From Paucibacter sp. DJ2R-2 (GTDB taxonomy: Bacteria; Pseudomonadota; Gammaproteobacteria; Burkholderiales; Burkholderiaceae_C), in NCBI RefSeq assembly GCF_025717675.1, contig NZ_JAJIRT010000004.1:1-64000 (forward strand): a DNA stretch of 64,000 nt, in the 5' to 3' direction. This document shows, one piece after another, positions 25,760 through 35,290 of the stretch; the stretch's first letter is position 1, and every line of letters starts with the position of its first letter. Both the position numbers and the translations under genes were made by a program. The notes below the pieces were generated by a model. The model saw only the letters and a program-made list of their open reading frames with translations, was not told the origin of the DNA and did not search any database.

Positions 25760-26464
25760 TCAGTCCAGCGCCCAGTCCAGAGCGCGGCCGTGCTGCGCCA
25801 GAAAGGCCGCCGCAGCGCTGAAATGGCCGCAGCCGATGAAAGGCACAGGCGGCCGCAGGGCCGAGAGCGGCGAGGGATGGTTGGCCTGCAAGACGCAGTG
25901 CGGCGCAGCGCCCGGGCCCCGGGCCGCCGCGATCAGCGGCGCCTTGGCCTGCGCGTAGGCGCCCCAGAGCATGAAGACCTTGGGCGCGGGGTCGCGCGCG
26001 GCCGCGGCGATCAGGGCGTCGCTCAGGGCTTCCCAGCCCTGCTTGGCGTGGCTGGCGGGCGCGCCGTCTTCCACGGTGAAACAGCTGTTGAGCAGCAACA
26101 CGCCGCGCCGCGCCCAGGCACCCAGATGCGACGACATGGGCGGCTGCTGGCCCAGGTCGCGCTGCAGCTCCTTGAACAGATTGCGCAGACTGGGCGGCGG
26201 CGCGATGCCCTCGGGCACCGAAAACGCCAGGCCCTCGGCTTGGCCAGGCCCGTGGTAAGGGTCCTGGCCCAGGATGAGCACACGGGTCTCGGCCAGGGGC
26301 GTGAGGCGCAGGGCACGCAGCGGCTCGGGCGGGTAGATCCGTGCGCCGGCCTCGCGGCGGCGCTGCAAGAAAGTCAGCAGGCGCTGGCCCTCGCCGCTGG
26401 CCGCCCAGGCATCGAGCACCGGCTGCCAGCCGGGGTCCACAGGGGCCAGCAGGTCCAGATTCAC
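25760..26464 (-). CDS. ung: Uracil-DNA glycosylase, family 1
   Basis: 234 residues; removes uracil from DNA. The catalytic motif GQDPYHG is at 66-72 with Asp68, LLNSCFTVEDG gives the second family segment, and NHPSPLSA the C-terminal leucine-loop motif. The start is set at GTG 26464, 16 bases after the trpC stop, because there is no in-frame ATG near; the ribosome-binding site is poor, so the exact start is uncertain. Downstream of trpC as in many Burkholderiales. Confidence 0.93.
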   Translation of the reverse strand: MNLDLLAPVDPGWQPVLDAWAASGEGQRLLTFLQRRREAGARIYPPEPLRALRLTPLAETRVLILGQDPYHGPGQAEGLAFSVPEGIAPPPSLRNLFKELQRDLGQQPPMSSHLGAWARRGVLLLNSCFTVEDGAPASHAKQGWEALSDALIAAAARDPAPKVFMLWGAYAQAKAPLIAAARGPGAAPHCVLQANHPSPLSALRPPVPFIGCGHFSAAAAFLAQHGRALDWALD

Positions 26465-26480
26465 AGGCCAAAAACAGTCA

Positions 26481-27290
26481 TCAGGCAAACAAGGCGGCCA
26501 GCGCCTCACCCGGATCGGGCGCACGCATGAAGGCCTCGCCGACCAGGAAGGCATGCACGTTCGCGGCGCGCATGGTCTGCACATCAGCCGCAGCCAGAAT
26601 GCCGGACTCGGTCACCAGCAGGCGCTCGGCCGGCACACGGTCCAGCAGGCCCAAGGTCGTATCCAGCGTGACTTCGAACGTGCGCAGATTGCGGTTGTTG
26701 ATGCCGACCAGCGGGGTCCTGAGGCGCAGGGCTCGGTCCAGCTCGACACCGTCGTGCACCTCGACCAGCACGGCCAGGCCCAGGCTTTGCGCCACTGCCT
26801 CCAGATCGGCCATCTGCGCGTCATCGAGGCAGGCGGCGATCAGCAAGATGCAATCGGCCCCCATGGCCCGCGCTTCAAAGACCTGGTACTCGTCAACCAT
26901 GAAGTCCTTGCGCAGCACCGGCAGCGCGCAAGCCGCGCGGGCCTGCTGCAGGTAGGCGACCGAGCCCTGGAAGAACTGCGCATCGGTCAGCACGCTCAGG
27001 CAGGCGGCGCCGTGGCGGGCATAACTCTGCGCGATGGCGGCAGGCTCGAAGTTCGCGCGCAGCACGCCCTTGCTGGGGCTGGCCTTTTTGATCTCGGCGA
27101 TCACGGCACTTCCCTTCAAGGGATTGCCGGCGACGATCTGGGCGCGCAGCGCCGCTTCGAAGCCGCGCAGGTCAGCGCGGCGCTCGGCGCTCTCTGCCTC
27201 CTCGCGCAGGCTGGCCAGCGAGCGCTGGCGGCGCAACACGGCCAGCTCTTCATGTTTGACCGCAACGATGCGGCGGAGGATGTCGGACAT
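26481..27290 (-). CDS. trpC: Indole-3-glycerol-phosphate synthase
   Basis: 269 residues of the (beta/alpha)8 fold, monofunctional. Motifs [11 protein letters not shown], the catalytic-lysine strand [23 protein letters not shown] and TESGI are all present. It closes the indole ring in tryptophan synthesis. The start at 27290 begins [15 protein letters not shown], the normal family start; the frame is open further upstream but overlaps trpD. Fourth trp gene of the operon, 34 bases after trpD. Confidence 0.97.
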   Translation of the reverse strand: MSDILRRIVAVKHEELAVLRRQRSLASLREEAESAERRADLRGFEAALRAQIVAGNPLKGSAVIAEIKKASPSKGVLRANFEPAAIAQSYARHGAACLSVLTDAQFFQGSVAYLQQARAACALPVLRKDFMVDEYQVFEARAMGADCILLIAACLDDAQMADLEAVAQSLGLAVLVEVHDGVELDRALRLRTPLVGINNRNLRTFEVTLDTTLGLLDRVPAERLLVTESGILAAADVQTMRAANVHAFLVGEAFMRAPDPGEALAALFA

Positions 27291-27324
27291 GGTGGGAATC
27301 GGCAGATGGAAGATGCGAGGGTGC

Positions 27325-28365
27325 TCAGCTGCGGCCGAGCGATTGAGTCGCCACCACAAACTGGTCGAGCTTGGCGCGGGCCGCGCCGCTGGCAATGGCC
27401 GCGCGGGCGCGGGCGATGCCGTCGGCGATCGAGCTGGCCACATTGGCGGCATACAGGGTGGCGCCGGCATTGAGCAGCACGATGTCGCGCGCAGCGCCGT
27501 CCTCGTTGGCCAGGGCGCCGAGCAACATCACGCGCGACTCCTCAGGGCCGGCCACGCGCAGGCTGCGGTTGGACACCATGGCCAGGCCAAAGTCCTCGGG
27601 GTGGATCTCGTACTCGCGCACCTCGCCGTTCTTCAGCTCACCGACCAGAGTGGCGGCGCCCAGCGAGATCTCGTCCATGCCGTCCTTGCCGTAAACCACC
27701 AGCGCATGCTCGGCGCCCAGGCGCTGCATCACGCGCACCTGGATGCCGACCAGATCGGGGTGGAACACGCCCATCAGGATGTTGGGCGCGCCGGCCGGGT
27801 TGGTCAGCGGGCCCAGGATGTTGAAGATGGTGCGCACGCCCATCTCCTTGCGCACCGGCGCGATGTTCTTCATCGCCGGATGGTGGTTGGGCGCGAACAT
27901 GAACCCGATGCCGGTCTGCGCCACGCTCTCGGCCACCTGGGCCGGGCTGAGCATGATGTTGGCGCCCAACTGCTCCAGCACATCGGCGCTGCCGGTCTTG
28001 CTGGAGACACTGCGGTTGCCATGCTTGGCCACCTGCGCGCCGGCGGCCGCAGCCACGAACATCGAGCAGGTCGAGATATTGAAGGTGTGGGCGCCATCGC
28101 CGCCCGTGCCCACCACATCGACCAGATGCGGGTGCAGGGCAGGCTCCAGCGGCACCTTGTTGGACAGCTCGCGCATCACCTGCGCGGCGGCGGTGATCTC
28201 GCCGATGGTTTCCTTTTTCACCCGCAGGCCGGCCAGCAGGGCAGCGGCCATCACGGGCGACATCTCGCCGGCCATGATGCGGCGCATCAGGGTCAGCATT
28301 TCGTCGTGGAAGATTTCCCGGTGTTCGATGACGCGGGTCAGGGCTTCGGTGTCGGTGATCGGCAT
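27325..28365 (-). CDS. trpD: Anthranilate phosphoribosyltransferase
   Basis: 346 residues, the usual TrpD length. The PRPP site [32 protein letters not shown], and [10 protein letters not shown] are all intact. Joins anthranilate to PRPP. It follows ltaE by 12 bases, so it remains within one transcription unit with trpE and trpG. Confidence 0.97.
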   Translation of the reverse strand: MPITDTEALTRVIEHREIFHDEMLTLMRRIMAGEMSPVMAAALLAGLRVKKETIGEITAAAQVMRELSNKVPLEPALHPHLVDVVGTGGDGAHTFNISTCSMFVAAAAGAQVAKHGNRSVSSKTGSADVLEQLGANIMLSPAQVAESVAQTGIGFMFAPNHHPAMKNIAPVRKEMGVRTIFNILGPLTNPAGAPNILMGVFHPDLVGIQVRVMQRLGAEHALVVYGKDGMDEISLGAATLVGELKNGEVREYEIHPEDFGLAMVSNRSLRVAGPEESRVMLLGALANEDGAARDIVLLNAGATLYAANVASSIADGIARARAAIASGAARAKLDQFVVATQSLGRS

Positions 28366-28377
28366 CTCAATTTCCTC

Positions 28378-29406
28378 TCAAGCGAAGTACTCGCGCACGG
28401 CCGCCACAGCGTGGTCCACACCGGCCGCATCCACATCCAAATGGGTCACAAAACGCAGGCGATAGAGGCCGGTGGCCAGCACGCCGCGCGACTTCAGATA
28501 AGGCAACAAGCCGGCAGCCCGCTCGCCCTGCGCCACATCCACAAAAACGATATTGGTCTGCGGCGCTTCCACGCTCAAGCCCGCAATGCCTTGAAGGCCT
28601 TGGGCCAGGTGCTGAGCCAGGGCATGGTCCTCGGCCAGGCGATGGACGTGATGGTCCAGCGCGTGGTGAGCCGCAGCCGCCAGCACACCGGCTTGCCGCA
28701 TGCCGCCGCCCAGCATCTTGCGCCAGCGGTGCGCGCGCTGGATCAGCGCCGCCGAGCCGCAGAGCACCGAACCGACCGGCGCACCCAGACCTTTGGAAAA
28801 ACAGACCGAGACGCTGTCGAAATGACTGCAGATGCGCCGGGCCGCGGCATACGGATCCGCGGCATCCACGGCCACCGCGGCATTGAACAGGCGCGCACCG
28901 TCCAGATGGCGCGTCAGCCCATGTTTCTGCGCCAGAGCCGAGGCCGCGGCCAGGTAGTCCAGGGGCAGCACCTTGCCGCCGATGGTGTTCTCCAGCGTCA
29001 GCAAGCGGGTGCGGGCGAAGTGAGCGTCATCGGGCTTGATATTGGCCTCGATGTCGGCCAGCGACAGCGAACCATCGGCCTGGTGGGGCAGCGGCTGGGG
29101 CTGGATGGAGCCGAGCACGGCCGCACCGCCGCCTTCCCAGCGGTAGGTGTGGGCGAACTGGCCGACGATGTACTCCTCGCCGCGCTGGCAATGCGCCATC
29201 AGCGCCGCCAGATTACTCTGCGTGCCGGTGGGCATGAAGAGTGCCGCCTCAAAGCCGAGGCGCTCGGCCAGAGCCTGCTGCAAGGCATTGACCGAGGGGT
29301 CATCGCCAAACACATCGTCACCCAATGGAGCCGCCATCATGGCAGCCCGCATCGCGACCGTCGGCTGAGTCACCGTATCACTGCGAAGATCGACAACAGT
29401 GCTCAT
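28378..29406 (-). CDS. ltaE: Low-specificity L-threonine aldolase
   Basis: 342 residues of PLP fold type I. Motifs DLRSDTVTQPT, DDVFGDDP, PTGTQSNL, RHLDGARLFNAAVA and the PLP-lysine region CFSKGLGAPVGS are present. Cleaves threonine or allo-threonine to glycine and acetaldehyde. It sits between trpG and trpD, separated by only 5 and 12 bases, so it is co-transcribed with the tryptophan genes; threonine aldolase is not part of that pathway. The start at ATG 29406 is preferred over an overlapping TTG at 29415. Confidence 0.93.
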   Translation of the reverse strand: MSTVVDLRSDTVTQPTVAMRAAMMAAPLGDDVFGDDPSVNALQQALAERLGFEAALFMPTGTQSNLAALMAHCQRGEEYIVGQFAHTYRWEGGGAAVLGSIQPQPLPHQADGSLSLADIEANIKPDDAHFARTRLLTLENTIGGKVLPLDYLAAASALAQKHGLTRHLDGARLFNAAVAVDAADPYAAARRICSHFDSVSVCFSKGLGAPVGSVLCGSAALIQRAHRWRKMLGGGMRQAGVLAAAAHHALDHHVHRLAEDHALAQHLAQGLQGIAGLSVEAPQTNIVFVDVAQGERAAGLLPYLKSRGVLATGLYRLRFVTHLDVDAAGVDHAVAAVREYFA

Positions 29407-29411
29407 GGTGC

Positions 29412-29996
29412 TCAAAGGGCCAGTTGGAGAAAGTTCTTGAGCATGGCATGGCCATGCTCGCTGAGGATGGACTCGGGGTGGAACTGCACGCCCTCCATCG
29501 GTGTGGCCGTGCCGGCCAGTTCGCGGTGACGCACGCCCATGATCTCGCCGTCCTCGCTGCGGGCGGTGATGTCGAAGACTGCGGGCAGCGTGGCCTCCTC
29601 GATCACCAGCGAGTGATAACGGATGACGCTGAAATCACGCGGCAGGCCCTGGAACACGCCCTTCTGATCGGTGCTGATGATGCTGGCCTTGCCATGCATC
29701 TGGGTCTTGGCGCGAATGATCTTGCCACCCATGGCCGCCCCCATGCTCTGGTGGCCCAGGCACACGCCCAGGATGGGCAGCTTGCCGGCGAAATGCTGGA
29801 TGGCCGGCACGCAGATGCCAGCTTCCGCCGGCGAGCACGGCCCGGGCGAGAACACCAGGTGATCGGGACGCAAGGCCTCGATCTCGTTCAGGGTGATCTC
29901 GTCATTGCGAACGACTTTGACCTCAGCGCCGAGTTCGCCGAAGTACTGCACCAGGTTGAAGGTGAAGCTGTCGTAGTTGTCGATCATCAGCAGCAT
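29412..29996 (-). CDS. trpG: Anthranilate synthase component II (glutamine amidotransferase)
   Basis: 194 residues, a class I amidotransferase. [13 protein letters not shown] at the N-terminus, the nucleophile Cys in GVCLGHQS, oxyanion FSPGPCSP and the His-Glu in FHPESI near the end are all present. Supplies ammonia to TrpE. Its ATG follows the trpE stop directly (TAAATG). It may also serve PabB, as in many bacteria with one such subunit, which cannot be judged from this window. Confidence 0.97.
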   Translation of the reverse strand: MLLMIDNYDSFTFNLVQYFGELGAEVKVVRNDEITLNEIEALRPDHLVFSPGPCSPAEAGICVPAIQHFAGKLPILGVCLGHQSMGAAMGGKIIRAKTQMHGKASIISTDQKGVFQGLPRDFSVIRYHSLVIEEATLPAVFDITARSEDGEIMGVRHRELAGTATPMEGVQFHPESILSEHGHAMLKNFLQLAL

Positions 29997-31496
29997 TTAG
30001 AAGCCCTCCTCAACCAGTTCAGCGGCGCGCAGCAGGGCGCGGGCTTTCGCTTCCGTTTCTTTCCACTCCAGCTCGGGCACCGAGTCGGCCACGATGCCGG
30101 CCGCAGCCGAGACGTACAAAGTCTGATCCTGCACGATGCCGGTGCGAATGGCGATGGCCAGGTCCATATCGCCGGCAAAACTCAGGTAGCCGCAGGCGCC
30201 GCCGTAGATGCCGCGCTTGACCGGTTCCAGCTCGTCGATGATCTGCATGGCGCGGATCTTGGGCGCGCCCGAGAGCGTGCCGGCCGGGAAGGCAGCGCGG
30301 AACACATCCATATTCGACAAGCCCTCGCGCAGCCGGCCTTCGACGTTGCTGACGATGTGCATCACATGCGAGTAGCGCTCCACCGCATAGGCATCGGTCA
30401 CCTTGACCGAGCCAATCTCGGCGATGCGGCCCAGGTCGTTGCGGGCCAGGTCGATCAGCATCAGATGCTCGGCGCGCTCCTTGGGGTCGGCCTTGAGCTC
30501 GGCTTCCAGGGCCAGGTCTTGCTCGGGCGTGCCGCCGCGCGGCCGCGTGCCGGCCAAGGGGCGGATGGTGACCTGCTGGCCCTCGGCCGTGCGCTCATGC
30601 CGCACCAGGATCTCGGGCGAGGCGCCGACGATCTGGAAGTCCCCCATGTCGTAGAAATACATATAGGGGCTGGGGTTGAGCGAGCGCAGGGCGCGGTACA
30701 GGCTCAGCGGTGACTCGGTGTAGCGCTTGGACAGGCGTTGGCCGAAGACGATCTGCATGCAGTCGCCGGCGGCGATGTAGTCCTTGGCCTTGAGCACGGC
30801 CGCTTCGAAATCGGCGCGCGCAAACTCGCGCTGCACCGGGTGCGCCTGGCCGCGCTTCACCTGGGGCGCGCTGACGCTGTAGCTCAGCTTGTCGCGCAGC
30901 TCGGTCAGGCGCTTCTTGGCCTTGTGGAAGGCTTCGGGCTGGGCCGGGTCGGCATAGACGATCAGGTAGAGCCGGCCCGAGAGGTTGTCGATGACTGCCA
31001 GCTCCTCGCATTGCAAGAGCATCACATCGGGCGTGTCCAGACCGCCGGTCTTTTCGGTCTTGGCCAGCTTGGGCTCGATGTAGCGGACCGCGTCGTAGCC
31101 GAAGTAGCCGGCCAGGCCGCCACAAAAGCGCGGCATGCCGGGGCGCAGGGCCACTTTGAAGCGCTGTTGGTAGGCCTCGATGAAGGCCAGCGGGTCGCCT
31201 TCATGGGTCTCGATCACAGCGCCGTCGCGGATCACCTCGGTCCTGCGCCCATGACTCTTGAGCACGGTGCGGGCGGGCAGGCCGATGAAGGAGTAGCGCC
31301 CGAAGCGCTCGCCACCGACCACGGATTCGAGCAGAAAGCTGTGCTTGCCCGAGTTGCCGCCGTAGGCGCCAGCGCCGGAGCAGAGTTTCAGGTACAGAGA
31401 CAGCGGGGTCTCCAGGTCCGCGAAGGCCTCGCTGATCAGCGGGATGCGGTTGTAGCCCAGGCTGGCCAGGCTTTGGAATTCAAGTTCAGTGATCAT
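29997..31496 (-). CDS. trpE: Anthranilate synthase component I
   Basis: 499 residues. The N-terminal lobe has LLESV (tryptophan feedback site) and the C-terminal chorismate-binding lobe has QIVFGQRLSK, SPSPYMYF-like NPSPYMYFYD, RPLAGTRPRG, ERAEHLMLIDLARNDLGR and GTLSGAPKIRAM. First enzyme of tryptophan synthesis. The ATG at 31496 begins MITELEFQSL, the normal family start, with AAGGG upstream. The LLES motif suggests normal feedback inhibition by tryptophan. Confidence 0.97.
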   Translation of the reverse strand: MITELEFQSLASLGYNRIPLISEAFADLETPLSLYLKLCSGAGAYGGNSGKHSFLLESVVGGERFGRYSFIGLPARTVLKSHGRRTEVIRDGAVIETHEGDPLAFIEAYQQRFKVALRPGMPRFCGGLAGYFGYDAVRYIEPKLAKTEKTGGLDTPDVMLLQCEELAVIDNLSGRLYLIVYADPAQPEAFHKAKKRLTELRDKLSYSVSAPQVKRGQAHPVQREFARADFEAAVLKAKDYIAAGDCMQIVFGQRLSKRYTESPLSLYRALRSLNPSPYMYFYDMGDFQIVGASPEILVRHERTAEGQQVTIRPLAGTRPRGGTPEQDLALEAELKADPKERAEHLMLIDLARNDLGRIAEIGSVKVTDAYAVERYSHVMHIVSNVEGRLREGLSNMDVFRAAFPAGTLSGAPKIRAMQIIDELEPVKRGIYGGACGYLSFAGDMDLAIAIRTGIVQDQTLYVSAAAGIVADSVPELEWKETEAKARALLRAAELVEEGF

Positions 31497-31739
31497 CACG
31501 TCAAACCCTTGCAGGCAGGCGACGCGCACCGGGATTCAGGGGGTGGCGGTGGCGCGGCGCATCAACAAAGAAGAGACGACGGGCGCTGGGGCTGGATCAA
31601 CGACAGGCAACACCCAGGTTTGGGCGCACGTAGAGCAACGTCGATTCAGAGGCCATGGTCAGGCATGGTGTGGCGAGCGGCGCGCATGGCGGCCCGAACA
31701 TCACGCCTGCGGCAAGCAGCAGGCCAAGCGGCGTCTTCT

Positions 31740-31823
31740 TCAGCGGAGGAAGGCGAGCGGGCAACGCCAGGGCCAGGCTCCCCGGTCGTGCGACCCCTTG
31801 ATGTGCTTGCGCGTGATGAACAT
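31740..31823 (-). CDS. trpL: Possible trp leader peptide
   Basis: 27-codon frame on the minus strand, 244 bases before trpE, containing the string GAWPWRC with two closely spaced Trp codons (17 and 19). Downstream segments GCCTGC/GCAGGC and ACGCC/GGCGT could form mutually exclusive hairpins (31690-31735), but no T-run follows and the ribosome-binding site is weak. This could be a leader peptide for attenuation or a chance frame. The rest of the 31497-31958 gap holds nothing else I can name. Confidence 0.22.
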   Translation of the reverse strand: MFITRKHIKGSHDRGAWPWRCPLAFLR

Positions 31824-31958
31824 AGTGCGTTCGAGTGTAGCAGCCCCATTCAAACAGGCGTTGGCAGAGTCTTGAGCTTGCGGCCATACTGCCGCTTACC
31901 TTTGCTTACCTCCGGGACAGCAAAGCGGAACACAACAAAGACAACGGAGACAAGACGA

Positions 31959-32591
31959 ATGCGTGGAATTTCTCTTCAGGCCCGCTTGGCCACGGGCCTG
32001 TTTGCACTGGCCGGCCTTTTTCTTTCAGCCGCGGGCAGCAGCGCTCAGGCGCAGACAGTGGATCTGGCAGGGGTCAAGTACGAAGCCCAGGCCGACGTCG
32101 GCGGCCAGAAGCTGCAGCTCAACGGCGCAGGTATCCGCTACAAGGCCGTGTTCAAGGTTTACACCGCCGGCCTCTACATGGCCGAAAAGACCAGCAATGC
32201 CGACGCGGTGCTGGCCGCACCCGGCGCCAAGCGCATCCATCTGGTCATGCTGCGCGAGGTGGACGGCAATGAGCTCGGCAAGCTCTTCACCAAGGGCATG
32301 GAACAGAACGCCTCGCGCGAAGAATTCGGCAAAGCCATCAACGGCGTGCTGCGCGTGGCCGAGATCTTCTCCACCCGCAAGAGCCTGACCACGGGCGAAT
32401 ATTTCTGGGTCGATTACGTGCCCGGCACCGGCTCCACCGTCTTCCTGAACGGCAAGCCCATGGGCGCGCCGATCAAGGAACCCGAATTCTTCAGTGCCCT
32501 GCTGCGCATCTGGCTGGGCAAGGCGCCGGCCGATGACCAGCTCAAAGAGGCCCTGCTCGGCGTCAAGCGCTCGCTGCGGGAGCGAGGCTGA
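31959..32591 (+). CDS. Chalcone isomerase-like periplasmic protein
   Basis: 210 residues with a signal peptide (ALAGLFLSAAGSSAQA, cut near 32). The body, with YKAVFKVYTAGLYMAEK, IHLVMLREVDGNELGK, EIFSTRKSLTTGEYFWVDYVPGTGS, belongs to the bacterial chalcone-isomerase-like family, which shares the fold of plant chalcone isomerase but has no known flavonoid substrate. The ATG at 31959 has GGAG 8 bases upstream. Its last 29 bases overlap the 3' end of the converging gph gene. Confidence 0.85.
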   Translation: MRGISLQARLATGLFALAGLFLSAAGSSAQAQTVDLAGVKYEAQADVGGQKLQLNGAGIRYKAVFKVYTAGLYMAEKTSNADAVLAAPGAKRIHLVMLREVDGNELGKLFTKGMEQNASREEFGKAINGVLRVAEIFSTRKSLTTGEYFWVDYVPGTGSTVFLNGKPMGAPIKEPEFFSALLRIWLGKAPADDQLKEALLGVKRSLRERG

Positions 32592-33231
32592 TCTGATCGA
32601 GCCGGTCCAGGTGCTGCAGAGCGGGCAGCGCTGTGATCGGCTCGCCATGGTTGTAGCCATAGCTGAGCAGCAACACCGGGCAGCCGGCCGCCGCTGCGGC
32701 GCGCGCATCGTTGCTGCTGTCGCCAATCATCCAGGTCTCGGCCGGCGCCGTTCCCAAGGCTTCACAGGTCTTGAGCAGGGGCAAGGGGTCGGGCTTTTTG
32801 CGCTCGAAGTCGTCGCCGCCAAAGACGAAATCGAAGAAGCCTGAGAGCTCCTTGCGCGCCAGCAACTCACGCGCGAATGCCGCTGGCTTGTTGGTCAAAC
32901 AGGCCATGGGTCGCCCGGTCGCTCGCAGCCGCGTCAGGCCTTCGCGCACGCCGGGGTACACCTCGGAGAACTGCCCGTTGAGCTCACGGTAATGCGCCTG
33001 GTACAGCGCCCACGCCTGCTCGTAGAGTTGGGCCGGATCGGCGCCGACATGATCCAGAGTGCTGCGGATCAAATGCTCGCTGCCCTGCCCCACCGTGCGT
33101 TCGACAAAAGCGCGCCGCACCTCAGGCAGGCCTAACTCCGTCAATACACGGTTCAGGACCGCGACAAAATCGCCGAGGGTATCGACCAGGGTGCCATCAA
33201 GGTCGAGGATGAAGGCGGCAGGAAGAGTCAT
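32563..33231 (-). CDS. gph: Phosphoglycolate phosphatase (HAD superfamily)
   Basis: 222 residues with HAD motif I FILDLDGTLVDT, motif II LTNKP, motif III KKPDPLPL and motif IV MIGDSSNDARAA. Dephosphorylates 2-phosphoglycolate from DNA repair or RuBisCO side reactions. In Burkholderiales it usually sits between rpe and trpE; here a plus-strand gene lies between it and trpE. The start at 33231 begins the conserved region; the longer upstream frame overlaps the next gene. The 3' end overlaps the chalcone-isomerase-like gene. Confidence 0.93.
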   Translation of the reverse strand: MTLPAAFILDLDGTLVDTLGDFVAVLNRVLTELGLPEVRRAFVERTVGQGSEHLIRSTLDHVGADPAQLYEQAWALYQAHYRELNGQFSEVYPGVREGLTRLRATGRPMACLTNKPAAFARELLARKELSGFFDFVFGGDDFERKKPDPLPLLKTCEALGTAPAETWMIGDSSNDARAAAAAGCPVLLLSYGYNHGEPITALPALQHLDRLDQISLAPAASA

Positions 33232-33327
33232 GGATTGGGGCACAGATTCAGCAATCAGGCGATCAGATGAGCGCCAAGCATATCGCCGCGCAGAATCCGC
33301 CCTTGCCGACAAGGGCACACTCGCCCC

Positions 33328-33987
33328 ATGACACACGCGCCACTCGCCTTTCTGCACACCTCGCCCGTCCACATCGCCACCTTTGATCGACTGGTTCAGG
33401 CACGCGCGCCGGGCTTGCCCGTGGCGCACCATGTCGACCCTGCACTGTTGAGCGATGCACAAACACTGGGCGCTGATTCGCCCCACATTGTCGAACGCGT
33501 CGAGACGGCCATGCGGCAGGCGGCGGCTGCAGGAGCGCAGGTCGTGGTCTGCACCTGCTCAACCCTGGGTGGCGCGGCCGAACGCACGCCACTGGGCGCC
33601 GGACGCCATGCCGCACGCATCGACCGCGCCATGGCCGACAGCGCGGCTCTGCAAGGACCGCGCGTGCTGGTGGTCGCTGCGCTCGAGAGCACGCTGCATC
33701 CAACGGCCGCCCTCATCGAGGATTCGGCAGCACGTTTACAGCGCAGGGTGACACTTGACTTTCTGGCCCTGCCACAGGCATGGGCGCTGTTCCAGCGCGG
33801 TGAGCATGCCGCCTACCTCGAATCCATCGTCGCAGCCCTGCGCGCGGACGCTCGACCGGTAGATGTGGTGGTGCTGGCCCAGGCCTCTATGGCTGCCGCT
33901 GCGGAAGCGCTGATGCCTTATCGGGTGCCCATCCTGTCGAGCCCGAGCCTGGGCGTGGAACGGGTGCTGGCCCTGCTGCGGTGCTGA
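33328..33987 (+). CDS. Aspartate/glutamate/hydantoin racemase-like protein
   Basis: 219 residues of the Asp/Glu racemase fold. The first half-site cysteine is in VVCTCSTLGG near 75; the second expected Cys position has VLAQASMAAA, with no Cys, so a two-cysteine racemisation mechanism is not supported. Related one-cysteine members include maleate isomerases and decarboxylases. Alone on its strand between gph and a minus-strand gene, with no helpful context. Function not assigned. Confidence 0.75.
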   Translation: MTHAPLAFLHTSPVHIATFDRLVQARAPGLPVAHHVDPALLSDAQTLGADSPHIVERVETAMRQAAAAGAQVVVCTCSTLGGAAERTPLGAGRHAARIDRAMADSAALQGPRVLVVAALESTLHPTAALIEDSAARLQRRVTLDFLALPQAWALFQRGEHAAYLESIVAALRADARPVDVVVLAQASMAAAAEALMPYRVPILSSPSLGVERVLALLRC

Positions 33988-34017
33988 GTCCCAAGGCTCA
34001 AGCGCTGAAGGTCGGAG

Positions 34018-35049
34018 TCAGGGCAAGCGCACGCGATCGCGCTCTTCGACCCGAACTTCTTGCGCCCGGCCGCCACCGACCGAGTAGCTGATCCACAAGC
34101 TCTTGCGCTCACCCGGCGCGGGGTCAAAGCCGAAGAGGCGATTGCTGACCTCGACATCAAGACGGTCGCGGCGCATCTGAGACTGCAGGCTGTCGGTCAC
34201 ATCGCGGGTCTGACGGCCGACGCCGTAGCGGGCGCTGATGATGCGCAGATCGCCGCGGTTGTAAGCACTGTCATTGCCGGCGCCCTGACCCCAGCCGCCC
34301 TGCCAACCGCCATGGCCCCAGTTGCCGCCGCCCCAGCCGGTGAACTGGTTACCGTCCACATGGCTGTATTCGGGGTAGTCGAAGATGCGCGTTTGGCCGT
34401 CGCGGCCGCGGGCGTAGATGCGCAAGATCTTGTTGCGACCGGGATCCGGGTCGACACCGAAGACATTGTTCTCCAGCTTGAATCGCCGGTCCTGGCGGGC
34501 CAATTGCTTGAGGCGCGGCGTCACATCGACATGGTGCCGCTCGGTGCCATAGCTGGCCTGCAGGATTTGGTACTCGCCGTCATCGCTGTTCTGGCCGCTC
34601 TGGCCGTGGCCGTGCCCCCACGCCGACGCCCCCGGACGCACGGGCCCTTCGCCCCAACCGCCTTGCCAGCCGCCCTGTCCCCAATTGCCGCCGCCCCAGC
34701 CGGTGAACTGACTGCCGTCTACTTCCCCGTGCTCACGGTATTCGAAGACATGCTGATCGCCGTCGCGGCCCCGTGTGTAAATGCGCAAGGTCTTGGTTTC
34801 GCCAGGCGCAGGGTCGACGCCAAACAATTCGTTGACCAGCCTGAAACGGCGATCCTGCCGGGCCAGTTCCTTGAGGCGCTGGGTGACGTCAACATGACGC
34901 AGGGCCGTGCCGTAGCTGGCTTGCAGGATCTGATAGTCGCCGTCATCTTCGCCGCGCTCGGCGGCAGCCGGCCCGGGCAGTGCCAGCATCAGCGCAAGAG
35001 CCAGCCAGAGACTGCGCGAGAGGAAAAACAGACTCCGAAACACACTCAC
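34018..35049 (-). CDS. Secreted protein with three DUF3395-like (DnaJC11 C-terminal-like) repeats
   Basis: 343 residues with a signal peptide (LWLALALMLALPGPAAA). Three similar units of about 55 residues follow the scheme YG...DVT..L..L.R.......N.LFG.DP.PG..K.L.I.Y, at roughly 38-95, 140-200 and 250-310, separated by GGGNWGQGGWQGGWG-type glycine/tryptophan linkers repeated twice. The unit resembles DUF3395, known from the C-terminus of DNAJC11, here in an exported protein. I infer a beta-rich adhesive or binding role only weakly. The start is GTG 35049, with AAGGAG 7 bases upstream. Confidence 0.75.
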   Translation of the reverse strand: MSVFRSLFFLSRSLWLALALMLALPGPAAAERGEDDGDYQILQASYGTALRHVDVTQRLKELARQDRRFRLVNELFGVDPAPGETKTLRIYTRGRDGDQHVFEYREHGEVDGSQFTGWGGGNWGQGGWQGGWGEGPVRPGASAWGHGHGQSGQNSDDGEYQILQASYGTERHHVDVTPRLKQLARQDRRFKLENNVFGVDPDPGRNKILRIYARGRDGQTRIFDYPEYSHVDGNQFTGWGGGNWGHGGWQGGWGQGAGNDSAYNRGDLRIISARYGVGRQTRDVTDSLQSQMRRDRLDVEVSNRLFGFDPAPGERKSLWISYSVGGGRAQEVRVEERDRVRLP

Positions 35050-35290
35050 GACACACTCCTTGATGTTCTGCGCAGTTGCGGCGTCATGCCGCTTCAGGCG
35101 CGATGCACGGCAGTATCCACCCAAGCCAGGGACCGGGGCGGGGTCCCAGGAAAGTGTTTCAAATCGGGCCTGACCGCGTGAATAAGACCGGCAAGGCTTG
35201 ACCCTGGCCTGCCGCGCCGCGACCATGCCTCTGGCTTTGCCCTGCGTCACGTCCGTTGCGCAAACAGGGCCGCACAGGGAGGCTCGCATC

